Assembly: GCA_964515805.1 (NCBI GenBank)
Contig: CAZEUZ010000065.1
Coordinates: 1 to 9,710, forward strand
Origin: CAZEUZ01 sp964515805
GTDB taxonomy: Bacteria; Pseudomonadota; Gammaproteobacteria; Pseudomonadales; Cellvibrionaceae
Reading direction: 5' to 3'
Length of the DNA: 9,710 nucleotides
Position numbers and translations under genes: made by a program. The notes under the pieces are model-generated. The model worked only from the letters and a program-made list of their open reading frames with translations. It was not told the DNA's origin and ran no database searches. Every line of letters begins with the position of its first letter. Position 1 is the stretch's first letter. Of the stretch, positions 1 through 7,178 are shown in pieces.

Positions 1-890
1 ATGCCGCCGGATAGGCCTAGTACGACTCCATTAAAGTTATTTTTTTCAACATAGTCTTTCACTCCCAGTGTGAGTGCTTGGTAGATGCAGGACAGTTCGG
101 TAGTGGGTGGCTGTATCGACTGGTCAGGTGACGATAAATACTTTAGATGACGGTTGGTGATTTCAATACAGACAGGAAATAATCCTTGTTGAAAAAGTGG
201 CGCCTGAGCAACAGGTGATCCGTCCTTATCGACGACAAACGAGCCGCCATCGAATACCAATTCATCCTGCCCCCCCACTTGATTGCTGTAAATAATAGGC
301 ATACCTGCCTGTCGTGCCCGCTGCGACAAGAGTTCATGCCGCTGTTGTTGTTTACCACGGTGAAAAGGTGAGGCATTGATATTGATCATTAGTTGTGCAT
401 CGGTGATGTTTGCTTGTTCTGCAATCTGTTGATGCCAAATGTCCTCACAAATAGTGATTGCCGTAGGAATGCCTTTGAGGTCAAAAACACAGGGTTCTTT
501 CCCTGAACTAAAATAGCGTTTTTCATCAAACACCTGGTAATTAGGCAGTTGTTGCTTGGCATATTCGGCAATCCAGCGTCTGTCTTTCAGCACTCCCGCT
601 ACATTAAATCGCTTGCTGCCTACTACTTTCGGATAGCCAAGTAATACCATGGCTTGAAATTCCTGCTGTGCCAGAAATGCTAACGCCGAGCTAATTCGCC
701 TCTGCATACTTGGCCGTAACAGTAGATCCTCCGGAGGATAACCGGACAAGGTTAATTCGGGAAAGACGACGATATCAGCCTGATGAGAAATCTCGGCATT
801 CTTCACTGATTCAATGACTAATTGGGTGTTACCATCGATATCACCCACTATCGGGTTGACTTGAGCGATAACAATAACGACTGTCGACAT
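1..890 (-). CDS. nadE: Glutamine-dependent NAD+ synthetase, N-terminal part (cut by window edge)
   Basis: This enzyme makes NAD+ from deamido-NAD+ and ATP in the cytoplasm, using ammonia released from glutamine by its own N-terminal amidase. The reading frame runs from the ATG at 890-888 leftward for 296 uninterrupted codons to the window edge. Residues 1 to about 260 form a carbon-nitrogen hydrolase (nitrilase-type) domain. Its catalytic triad is visible as Glu45 in FPELTLSGYPPEDLL, Lys112 in AKQQLPNY, and Cys148 in ITICEDIW. After a linker the frame enters the synthetase domain and stops at VVLGLSGG, the start of the ATP-binding P-loop usually continued as SGGIDS. The family is about 540 residues, so roughly the C-terminal half is missing here. 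No in-frame start exists close upstream of this ATG, and the only purine-rich run (GGAG) lies an unusually long 13 bases away. The amidase domain separates it from the shorter ammonia-only NadE. It is divergent from pilS. Family assignment is firm. Confidence 0.95.
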   Translation of the reverse strand, partial: MSTVVIVIAQVNPIVGDIDGNTQLVIESVKNAEISHQADIVVFPELTLSGYPPEDLLLRPSMQRRISSALAFLAQQEFQAMVLLGYPKVVGSKRFNVAGVLKDRRWIAEYAKQQLPNYQVFDEKRYFSSGKEPCVFDLKGIPTAITICEDIWHQQIAEQANITDAQLMININASPFHRGKQQQRHELLSQRARQAGMPIIYSNQVGGQDELVFDGGSFVVDKDGSPVAQAPLFQQGLFPVCIEITNRHLKYLSSPDQSIQPPTTELSCIYQALTLGVKDYVEKNNFNGVVLGLSGG

Positions 891-925
891 ACGATGTTTT
901 ATACTCCAATACTTGTATACGGCTA

Positions 926-954
926 TATATAGGTCAGCTATTTTAATGATTCAA
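926..954 (-). promoter_or_regulatory. Possible sigma-70 promoter for nadE
   Basis: Read on the minus strand, a TTGAAT element (954-949) is followed after exactly 17 bases by TATATA (931-926). Each matches the -35 or -10 consensus at four of six positions. Transcription would start near 919, giving a leader of about 29 bases before the nadE ATG at 890. The -35 element would lie over the first codons of pilS. I saw no comparably spaced pair on the plus strand for pilS, although TATACT (900-905) and TATATA (924-929) are present. This is a by-eye prediction in AT-rich DNA. Confidence 0.3.
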
Positions 955-2559
955 GTAACCAATCGACCAGTAACTAACGATACCCAGTTGCTGCGAATTT
1001 ATAACTACTATCGGCTTTTTATCGGCTGCTTGTTGGGAGCGATGTTTTGGTCCGGCATTGCTTCAAGCGTATTGGGTACCGAAGACCCCGTTTTATTTAA
1101 TAAAGCCATTGTTGTCTATATCGTTACCTCCGGTGTCGGATTGTTGCTGTTCTGGCTGGGACATATCCGCCTTTATAGCGCCCATATTGCCTGTTTGCTG
1201 TCCGTTGATTTTATCAGCTTTAGTTTAATTATATACGCCAGTGGGGGTGTCAATAGCAGCCTGAGTTATCTGTTGTTAATCTCTATGGCCATAGGCAGTA
1301 TCATTATTTACGATCACACCTACGTGGCCCTCGCTGCCTTTGCCGCCCTGTTAGTGTTGTTTATGAGTGTCTTTAAAGTCCTCTACGATAATGAAACGAC
1401 ACACTCTATCTTCACTGCAGGTGTTACCGGAATACTGCTGTTTATGACAGCTTTCTCATTTCATTTTCTTGCTCAAAAAATACGCACCAGCCAACAAGTG
1501 GCAGCAGAGCATGCCCAGTATGCCGCTAATTTTCAGCGGTGGGCGCAGTTGATCGTCGAGCGCATGCAAACAGGTATAGTCATAGTCAATCAAACATTGG
1601 CTGTAGAATTGATTAATGATGCCGCCAGACATCTATTAATGCTGACAACAACACCCGCCAAGATAGATCATATCCCGCAAATTCATAATCTATTACTGGC
1701 TTGGCAAAAGGGTGATTTGTCTTACTTTCCGTTGATTTTTTCAACGCCCAGCGGTAGTGAAGTTAAAGTCAGTTCTAGCGCTATCGAAAGCAATGGAGAA
1801 GATTTGCACAATCTGTCATTGGTATTGTTCATCGAAAGCACGCAGCAGTTAAATCAGCAAGTACAACAATTAAAATTGGCGTCACTGGGGAGATTAACCG
1901 CCAGTATAGCTCATGAGATTCGTAATCCTTTAAGTGCTATCAGTCATGCTGGTCAGCTACTAGGTGAATCCGATCGTATTGCCGAAGAAGATACCAAATT
2001 GGTGAATATGATACAGAGTCACTGCCGACGCATCGATCATATCATCGATAACGTGCTCACCATGTCAAAACATAAAAATGCTAATCCAGAAATTATCGAT
2101 CTCGGCGACTGGGTGGAACAGTTTAAAGAGGAGTATCTCCGACACAAATCAGGCGCTGTCCATATCGACATCCTCTCCGATAAAGTGATGGCGAAAATAG
2201 ATCAAAATCATTTACACCAAATTATGAGTAATTTAGTCGATAATGGGCTGCGTTACAGCAGGAAAAACATTTCAAGCAACAGTAAAGTGGCGCAAGTTTA
2301 TCTACATATCGGGGTTGATCAGGCTATTGACCTACCTTATATTGATGTTATAGACGACGGCAAGGGTATTGAGGGCGCTGCGTTAGAACACCTCTTTGAG
2401 CCTTTTTTTACTACTGAAACAGCAGGTACAGGTTTGGGTCTCTATCTAAGTAGGGAGTTGTGCCAAGCCAATCAAGCTAATTTAAGTTACCGCATGACAG
2501 AAAAAGAACGAAAAAGCTGTTTTAGAATTCATCTATGTCATCATGAGCGACATATTTAG
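946..2559 (+). CDS. pilS: Sensor histidine kinase PilS, type IV pilus two-component system
   Basis: Inner-membrane histidine kinase that phosphorylates or dephosphorylates PilR; in Pseudomonas PilS senses pilin in the membrane. The 537-residue protein starts with about six hydrophobic segments between residues 22 and 178. A PAS-like sensor region (roughly 200-290) follows, then a HisKA domain with the phosphorylated His323 in the H-box TASIAHEIRNPLSAISHA. The ATPase domain has an N-box at Asn429/Asn433, a G1 box DDGKG at 470-474, and GTGLGL at 494-499. The H-box and following helix are nearly the same as in Pseudomonas PilS, which is about 530 residues, and this is the main reason for the specific name. 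A TTG at 913 would extend the frame by 11 residues. I prefer the ATG at 946, although only a weak AGG (931-933) precedes it. pilR follows after a 15-base gap. Confidence 0.92.
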   Translation: MIQVTNRPVTNDTQLLRIYNYYRLFIGCLLGAMFWSGIASSVLGTEDPVLFNKAIVVYIVTSGVGLLLFWLGHIRLYSAHIACLLSVDFISFSLIIYASGGVNSSLSYLLLISMAIGSIIIYDHTYVALAAFAALLVLFMSVFKVLYDNETTHSIFTAGVTGILLFMTAFSFHFLAQKIRTSQQVAAEHAQYAANFQRWAQLIVERMQTGIVIVNQTLAVELINDAARHLLMLTTTPAKIDHIPQIHNLLLAWQKGDLSYFPLIFSTPSGSEVKVSSSAIESNGEDLHNLSLVLFIESTQQLNQQVQQLKLASLGRLTASIAHEIRNPLSAISHAGQLLGESDRIAEEDTKLVNMIQSHCRRIDHIIDNVLTMSKHKNANPEIIDLGDWVEQFKEEYLRHKSGAVHIDILSDKVMAKIDQNHLHQIMSNLVDNGLRYSRKNISSNSKVAQVYLHIGVDQAIDLPYIDVIDDGKGIEGAALEHLFEPFFTTETAGTGLGLYLSRELCQANQANLSYRMTEKERKSCFRIHLCHHERHI

Positions 2560-2574
2560 GATTTGTTGACCAAT

Positions 2575-4050
2575 ATGATTGATAAACGTAACGCCGTGCT
2601 AATAGTTGACGACGAACCCGATATTAGGGAGTTACTGTCGATCACACTATCAAGGATGCATTGCGAACCCCACTGTGCGGAAGACCTGACAACAGCCAGT
2701 CATTTATTGGAAAACCGTCAATTCCAACTCTGTTTAACGGACTTACGCCTACCCGATGGCTCTGGTATCGAGTTGGTAGAAAAAATTCAGCGCTTACAAA
2801 TCGATTTGCCGGTTATTGTCATCACCGCTTATGGCTCGATGGATGTGGCTATCCGGGCGATGAAAGCCGGCGCCTTTGACTTTATCACCAAACCTGTCGA
2901 TCTAACTCATCTACGCACACTGATCAAGGATGCCAGTTCTCTGGTAGCTAAAAAAAAAGCTGCCCAGCCTCTCTCTGATATCGTCGGTGAATCAGTTGCC
3001 ATACAGTTATTGAAACAGAAGATAAACAAGGTTTCCCGTTCGCAGGCCCCCGTCTACATCAGTGGTGAGTCTGGCAGCGGTAAAGAACTAGTCGCTCGTG
3101 CTATCCATCGTCAAAGCCCACGGGCAGAAGCGCCATTTGTTGCCGTTAACTGCGGTGCTATTCCTTCTGAATTGATGGAAAGTGAATTATTCGGCCATGT
3201 TAAAGGGAGTTTCACCGGCGCTCATCAAGACAAACCGGGATTGTTTCTGGCTGCTGAAGGTGGCACCTTATTTCTTGACGAAGTAGCGGATTTGCCATTG
3301 GAAATGCAGGTAAAATTATTGCGTGTACTACAGGAAAAGTCGATACGCCCTGTCGGTGCCGCCAAAGAAATAGCAACGAATGTTCGCATTCTTTGCGCTA
3401 CTCACAAAAACTTGCAAGCGGAAGTTGAGCGGCAACATTTCCGCAGCGACCTTTTTTACCGCATTAATGTCATTGAAATTGCGGTGCCACCATTGCGTGA
3501 ACGCATAGAGGACATTGCGTTACTCACTGAATCTATCTTAAAAAAATTAGCCTTGGCCAATCAAACGATAGCGCCTAATATGACCAGTGGCGCGTTGGTT
3601 GCTCTTCAATCTTACAACTTTCCCGGCAACGTGCGTGAACTCGAGAATACACTTGAACGTGCAATGGCCCTGTGTGAAGGTAATCAGATTGATACGGGTG
3701 ATCTACAGCTCCCTGATAACGCTCAAATTTGTCATGTACAGAATGGTCTATCTCTGCCAAAACCGACGGCGGTTGACGCCGGGAAACAAAGGATTAAAAA
3801 AAGATCCACTGAACGGAATCTGACCGAAAATTCTGTTGACTTTATTGAGGATTCTCTTGACTTAGACCAGGGCTTTTTTGATTTAGCTGAAGGCTCTCTC
3901 GATAATCATCTGGAAGGCGTTGAAAAAGGTATTATCATCAATGCACTAGAAAAAAACCATTGGAATCGCACTTCTACCGCTAAGGAACTGGGGATTAGTT
4001 TTCGTTCACTGCGTTATCGATTGAAAAAATTGGGTTTAGATGAAGACTGA
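2575..4050 (+). CDS. pilR: Sigma-54-dependent response regulator PilR
   Basis: NtrC-family regulator; in Pseudomonas it activates the pilin gene pilA with sigma-54 RNA polymerase. The 491-residue protein has three domains. The receiver (about 5-120) has the acidic pair Asp12/Asp13, phosphoacceptor Asp56 in TDLRLPDGSG, Thr84, and Lys106. The AAA+ domain (about 140-370) has Walker A GESGSGKE at 164-171, the sigma-54 contact loop GSFTGA at 211-216 (Ser in place of the common Ala, as in Pseudomonas PilR) and Walker B with Asp235/Glu236. A Fis-type helix-turn-helix ends the protein, with the PilR-like sequence SFRSLRYRLKKLGLDED. It is about 45 residues longer than Pseudomonas PilR, mostly in the linker before the helix-turn-helix, which carries an acidic seven-residue repeat. 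Starts at TTG 2563 or 2566 are possible; AGGA at 2558-2561 fits TTG 2566 better by spacing, but ATG 2575 matches the usual family N terminus. Its last 11 bases overlap hemC. Confidence 0.93.
   Translation: MIDKRNAVLIVDDEPDIRELLSITLSRMHCEPHCAEDLTTASHLLENRQFQLCLTDLRLPDGSGIELVEKIQRLQIDLPVIVITAYGSMDVAIRAMKAGAFDFITKPVDLTHLRTLIKDASSLVAKKKAAQPLSDIVGESVAIQLLKQKINKVSRSQAPVYISGESGSGKELVARAIHRQSPRAEAPFVAVNCGAIPSELMESELFGHVKGSFTGAHQDKPGLFLAAEGGTLFLDEVADLPLEMQVKLLRVLQEKSIRPVGAAKEIATNVRILCATHKNLQAEVERQHFRSDLFYRINVIEIAVPPLRERIEDIALLTESILKKLALANQTIAPNMTSGALVALQSYNFPGNVRELENTLERAMALCEGNQIDTGDLQLPDNAQICHVQNGLSLPKPTAVDAGKQRIKKRSTERNLTENSVDFIEDSLDLDQGFFDLAEGSLDNHLEGVEKGIIINALEKNHWNRTSTAKELGISFRSLRYRLKKLGLDED
3829..3912 (+). 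repeat. Four degenerate 21-base tandem repeats in the pilR linker
   Basis: Four consecutive 21-base units encode the seven-residue units NSVDFIE, DSLDLDQ, GFFDLAE and GSLDNHL, residues 419-446 of PilR counted from ATG 2575. The shared pattern is x-S/F-hydrophobic-D-hydrophobic-x-acidic. Units 1 and 2 match at 15 of 21 bases and units 2 and 3 at 12 of 21; unit 4 is the most diverged. The repeat lies between the AAA+ domain and the DNA-binding domain, and keeps the frame. Pseudomonas PilR has only a short acidic stretch here. The periodicity is visible directly; a duplication origin is inferred. Confidence 0.6.
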
Positions 4051-5017
4051 TTTAACCGCAAATCAATTAGACGAAGGCTGGTACAAATCCCAGATTCGTA
4101 TTGCAACTCGTCAGAGCGCTTTGGCCCTTTGGCAGGCAAATTTTGTGAAGCAACGTTTAGAAGCTGTTTATCCTTCTCTCGATGTTCGGCTTTTGCCGAT
4201 AACCAGCCAAGGTGATAAATATTTGGCTGCACCTTTATTTAAAATCGGAGGCAAGGGATTATTCGTCAAAGAACTGGAACAGGCGCTACTGGATAAGCGG
4301 GCTGACATCGCGGTGCACTCAATGAAAGATGTGCCCAACGATTTTCCTGAAGCATTGAAGTTAGCCGTTATTTGCGAGCGAGAAGATCCTCGCGATGCGC
4401 TTGTTTCAAACCGTTATTCTTCTTTGAATTCATTGCCTGAAGGTGCTGTGATAGGCACGTCCAGCCTGCGTCGTCAGTGTCAGCTGCTGGACCAACGACC
4501 AGACTTGGTGGTGAAATTTTTGCGTGGTAATGTCAACACACGCTTATCGAAATTGGACACGGACGAGTACGATGCGATTATTCTTGCTGCTGCAGGTTTA
4601 ATCCGTTTAGGTATGCAATCTAGGATTGCCGAGATGATGTCCCCTGAAAGCTGCCTGCCGGCCGCCGGCCAGGGTGCTGTTGGTATACAATGCAGAGTTG
4701 ATGATGAAATGACCCAGTCGTTAATTGCTTCGCTTAATCACAAGCCTACCAGCGAGTGTGTGCTCGCTGAGCGTGCAATGAATCGCGAGATACAAGGAGG
4801 CTGTCAGGCACCCGTGGGTTGTTATGCCATTCATCAGTTTAAAGATGATTCGCAATTATGGTTGCGTGGATTAGTGGGCTCTGCTGATGGCAGCAAAATA
4901 TTGCGCGATGAAATAGTGGGTTTGCGTTCAGAAGCTGAAATAATCGGTAAGCAACTGGGTGTCAGGTTAAAGCAGGCAGGCGCGGATAAACTCGTCCGAG
5001 CTACCTATGGAATCTAG
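4040..5017 (+). CDS. hemC: Porphobilinogen deaminase (hydroxymethylbilane synthase)
   Basis: Cytoplasmic enzyme that joins four porphobilinogen molecules into linear hydroxymethylbilane, the substrate of HemD. All family landmarks are present in order: RIATRQSALALWQ, GGKGLFVKELEQAL, HSMKDVP with catalytic Asp97 (Asp84 in E. coli), GTSSLRRQ, LRGNVNTRLSKLD, LPAAGQGAVGIQCR, and GGCQAPVGCYA. The first cysteine of that last motif is Cys255 (Cys242 in E. coli), which holds the dipyrromethane cofactor. The constant offset of 13 shows that the core is intact and only the N terminus is longer. That extension, about a dozen residues before RIATRQS, is encoded partly in the 11-base overlap with pilR. 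No ATG occurs between 4040 and the core, so the start at 4040 is favoured, with GGG (4030-4032) as a poor ribosome site. The length of 325 residues is slightly above the usual 310-315. The overlap implies co-transcription and translational coupling with pilR. Confidence 0.97.
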   Translation: MKTDLTANQLDEGWYKSQIRIATRQSALALWQANFVKQRLEAVYPSLDVRLLPITSQGDKYLAAPLFKIGGKGLFVKELEQALLDKRADIAVHSMKDVPNDFPEALKLAVICEREDPRDALVSNRYSSLNSLPEGAVIGTSSLRRQCQLLDQRPDLVVKFLRGNVNTRLSKLDTDEYDAIILAAAGLIRLGMQSRIAEMMSPESCLPAAGQGAVGIQCRVDDEMTQSLIASLNHKPTSECVLAERAMNREIQGGCQAPVGCYAIHQFKDDSQLWLRGLVGSADGSKILRDEIVGLRSEAEIIGKQLGVRLKQAGADKLVRATYGI

Positions 5018-5092
5018 TGATAGGTGTAACTGTCAACTTAACTGACATATGGCTATAGTTTGGTGACATTATCCTGTCAATGAGTTTACACT
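5018..5092 (+). other. hemC-hemD gap with possible weak internal promoter
   Basis: This 75-base stretch is the largest plus-strand gap in the cluster. It holds a TATAGT (5054-5059) resembling a -10 element, but no good -35 lies 16-18 bases upstream (TGTCAA at 5031-5036 matches poorly). The heptamer CTGTCAA occurs twice, at 5030-5036 and 5074-5080. An imperfect GTCA...TGAC inverted pair spans 5032-5046. I see no GC-rich stem followed by a T run, so nothing suggests a rho-independent terminator. E. coli and Pseudomonas hemC and hemD are normally much closer or overlapping. Confidence 0.25.
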
Positions 5093-5944
5093 ATGTCGTC
5101 TAAGCAAGCGGACTTGTTGCGAGGTGTACACCTGTTAATTACTCGCCCTGTCGAACAAGCTTATGTTTGGGCACAGCAGTTGCGTGAGTTAGGTGCTATA
5201 GTGACAGTTAGGCCAATGTTGGCTATAAAACCTCTAACTGATAAAAAATCCGTGCAGAAAATGTGCGTCCTAGAGCAGTTTGATAAGTTTCAAAAAGCTA
5301 TTTTTATCAGTCGCAATGCAGTGTCGTATGGTATTGAAATGCTGAACCAATACTGTCCACGGATACCATCCACGGTACAATTTTTTGCCATTGGTTACAG
5401 CACAGCGTTATCATTGAGCATGAGAGGTTTTGATGTACAGCGTAACGGAACTCCCATGAACAGCGAGGCTTTATTAAAGTTGGCTGCCATGAATGATGTT
5501 GACGGCCAAAAAATTATGATATTCCGTGGCTTTGGCGGGCGAACTTATCTCGGAGATCAGTTAAGTAAACGAGGCGCATTAGTTGAATATTGCGAAACAT
5601 ATCAGCGGGAACCGCCACCACCTTATGTACAGGTATTGCCGTCAACATTTTATAATACAGAGCACCCAATACCGATAACAACCGTTCACAGTGGTGAAAC
5701 TTTAGCAAATTTAGTAAACATCGTACCTTCCTCACAGTTATATTGGCTGCGACAACAGCCGTTGTTGATCCCAGGTCAGCGGGTTGCAGCAGCAGCCACT
5801 AAAATAGGATTTAGCCAATTACTGATTGCAAAAAATGCAACCCACACAAGTATGATTGAGGCATTATATGAATGGCGAAAAAGAAAAAATCAAATCAAAC
5901 CCCAGCTCACAAGCAAGTCAGGAAAAAGCATTGACAGCCAGTAA
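5093..5944 (+). CDS. hemD: Uroporphyrinogen-III synthase
   Basis: HemD closes hydroxymethylbilane into uroporphyrinogen III with inversion of ring D, the step after HemC and the branch point to haem, sirohaem and cobalamin. The sequence is poorly conserved across the family but the usual signposts are present: ITRPVEQA near the N terminus, FISRNAVSYG, FFAIGYSTA, the interdomain stretch RGFGGRTYLGDQL with RGALVEYCETYQREPP, a TTVHSGETLANLV segment, and the ending RVAAAATKIGF with TSMIEALYEW. Together with the position after hemC this makes the assignment firm. It has 283 residues against about 250 in relatives. The excess is largely a basic, polar tail after EALYEW, encoded in the region that overlaps hemX. 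Start at ATG 5093 is preceded by a modest TGAG 8 bases away. The protein is expected to be cytosolic. Confidence 0.93.
   Translation: MSSKQADLLRGVHLLITRPVEQAYVWAQQLRELGAIVTVRPMLAIKPLTDKKSVQKMCVLEQFDKFQKAIFISRNAVSYGIEMLNQYCPRIPSTVQFFAIGYSTALSLSMRGFDVQRNGTPMNSEALLKLAAMNDVDGQKIMIFRGFGGRTYLGDQLSKRGALVEYCETYQREPPPPYVQVLPSTFYNTEHPIPITTVHSGETLANLVNIVPSSQLYWLRQQPLLIPGQRVAAAATKIGFSQLLIAKNATHTSMIEALYEWRKRKNQIKPQLTSKSGKSIDSQ
5858..5861 (+). promoter_or_regulatory. Ribosome binding site for the upstream hemX start, inside hemD
   Basis: GAGG at 5858-5861 lies six bases before the ATG at 5868, inside the hemD coding frame. It favours ATG 5868 as the hemX start and rules against the TTG at 5856. A competing site exists: AGGA at 5920-5923 lies seven bases before an in-frame TTG at 5931. 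That start would shorten HemX by 21 residues and reduce the overlap with hemD from 77 to 14 bases. Confidence 0.5.
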
Positions 5945-7178
5945 AGGCGAGACAAATGCCACAGCAGAAATTGATGGCACGACAGAGTTACAACCTAAAA
6001 AAGCCAAAGCAACGGCTTTTTTAGTGCTGGTTTTGTTGTTTGTTATGGCCGCCGCCGGTGGCTTAGCTTGGTACGGATGGACAAACTACCTACAACCCCA
6101 GCAGCAACGTATTCAGTTGTTGGAAGAGTCGATCAATAGGCAACTAGAGCTCAGTAATAGTTTAAGTAACCAGCAGCAATCAGCTAATAAAGCGAGAATG
6201 GCAACAGAGCAGCTATTGGAGAGCTTGAGTAACAGTCAACAATTAATAGAGCAGCGGCTCGAAAGTCATGCTAATCGCCTGCGGGATCTATCTGGTACCA
6301 GCCGAGACGATTGGATGCTGGCAGAGGCGAAATATTTGCTTCGGTTAGCCAGTCAACGCCTGCTGATGGAGCGAGGAACAGTTGGCGCCCAAGCATTATT
6401 GGAATCTGCCGATGAAATTTTAACCGCTATCGACGATGTCGATTTATTTATCGTTCGCCAGGCTGTTGCCAAGGATTTAATGGCTTTGAAGTTGGCTCCT
6501 ACTGTCGACAGAGAAGGCATTTATTTACAATTGGCAGCGCTTATTGATACGGTAGAAAAACTACCTGTCATCCCTCTTTCACCACAGCACCAGTTAACAC
6601 CGTCAGCTGAAAAGGCAGAGCCTGAGTATATCGCTGATAGTGATAAAAAATGGTATTCACAGTTATGGTTTGAGCTGAGAGATACCTTCGTTAATCTCGG
6701 CCAGTTCATCAGAATTCGCCATCATGACGAACCGCCGGAACCGCTGTTATCGGATGAACATAAATACCATTTAACTCACAACTTGCGCTTAATGTTCGAA
6801 CAGTCGCAGTTGGCATTGTTGCGCGAGCAATCCGAAGTGTACCAGCAGAGCCTCGAACAGGCGAAACAATGGCTTAATCAGTATTATGCGCATTATTCCA
6901 AAAAAGACATACTGGTTGAAGAAATCAGCCAGTTACAGCAAAAACCAATTGTGCAATTTCTACCAAACATTTCCGGTTCCCTTGAACAACTGACTCAATA
7001 TATCGATCGTTATCACAAATTGACGCCAGAAAAACCGGCAAAGAGTGCCACCGAAACAAGTGAAAATGAAGTGGCAACCGAGCGTCCAATGATATCGCCT
7101 GAGGATGTTGTGAAGTCAAAAGGCGTTGCTCCGATGCCGCAAGATGAAGCATCACAGGATAAAAAGGAGAATAACTGA
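5868..7178 (+). CDS. hemX: HemX, membrane-anchored coiled-coil protein of the hem cluster
   Basis: HemX proteins sit in the inner membrane. They are often labelled uroporphyrin-III C-methyltransferase, but this protein shows no methyltransferase motif, so that activity should not be assumed; a structural or assembly role near haem enzymes is the usual suggestion. The 436-residue protein has a polar cytosolic N terminus of about 50 residues and a single membrane segment near residues 50-71 (AFLVLVLLFVMAAAGGLAWY). A long Gln- and Leu-rich coiled coil follows at about 76-130, then the conserved HemX region with DDWMLAEAKYLLRLASQRL and a block of AQALLESADEIL type. A low-complexity acidic/Lys tail ends the protein. 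Topology should be N-in with most of the chain in the periplasm. It overlaps hemD by 77 bases and touches hemY with a TGATG stop-start, which supports one translationally coupled operon. Confidence 0.9.
   Translation: MNGEKEKIKSNPSSQASQEKALTASKGETNATAEIDGTTELQPKKAKATAFLVLVLLFVMAAAGGLAWYGWTNYLQPQQQRIQLLEESINRQLELSNSLSNQQQSANKARMATEQLLESLSNSQQLIEQRLESHANRLRDLSGTSRDDWMLAEAKYLLRLASQRLLMERGTVGAQALLESADEILTAIDDVDLFIVRQAVAKDLMALKLAPTVDREGIYLQLAALIDTVEKLPVIPLSPQHQLTPSAEKAEPEYIADSDKKWYSQLWFELRDTFVNLGQFIRIRHHDEPPEPLLSDEHKYHLTHNLRLMFEQSQLALLREQSEVYQQSLEQAKQWLNQYYAHYSKKDILVEEISQLQQKPIVQFLPNISGSLEQLTQYIDRYHKLTPEKPAKSATETSENEVATERPMISPEDVVKSKGVAPMPQDEASQDKKENN
7164..7169 (+). promoter_or_regulatory. Strong ribosome binding site for hemY
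   Basis: AAGGAG at 7164-7169 lies at the very end of hemX, eight bases before the hemY ATG at 7178. It is the best Shine-Dalgarno match I saw in the window and fixes the hemY start at the TGATG junction. Confidence 0.75.

Noticed and set aside
143..571. Two short minus-strand open frames of 60 and 77 codons inside the nadE region
   Set aside because: They lie in another frame of nadE, whose own frame is open for 296 codons with a complete amidase triad; neither resembles a known protein.
921..932. TATATATA run as a possible origin or satellite element
   Set aside because: It is only about eight bases long and lies where promoter elements are expected; no DnaA boxes or iterons accompany it.
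2661..3823. Short open frames on both strands within pilR
   Set aside because: They are out-of-frame shadows of a gene with all three NtrC-type domains intact, and have no recognisable motif or ribosome site.
5856..5867. TTG 5856 as the hemX start
   Set aside because: The GAGG ribosome site would overlap this codon itself, while it is well placed for the ATG at 5868.
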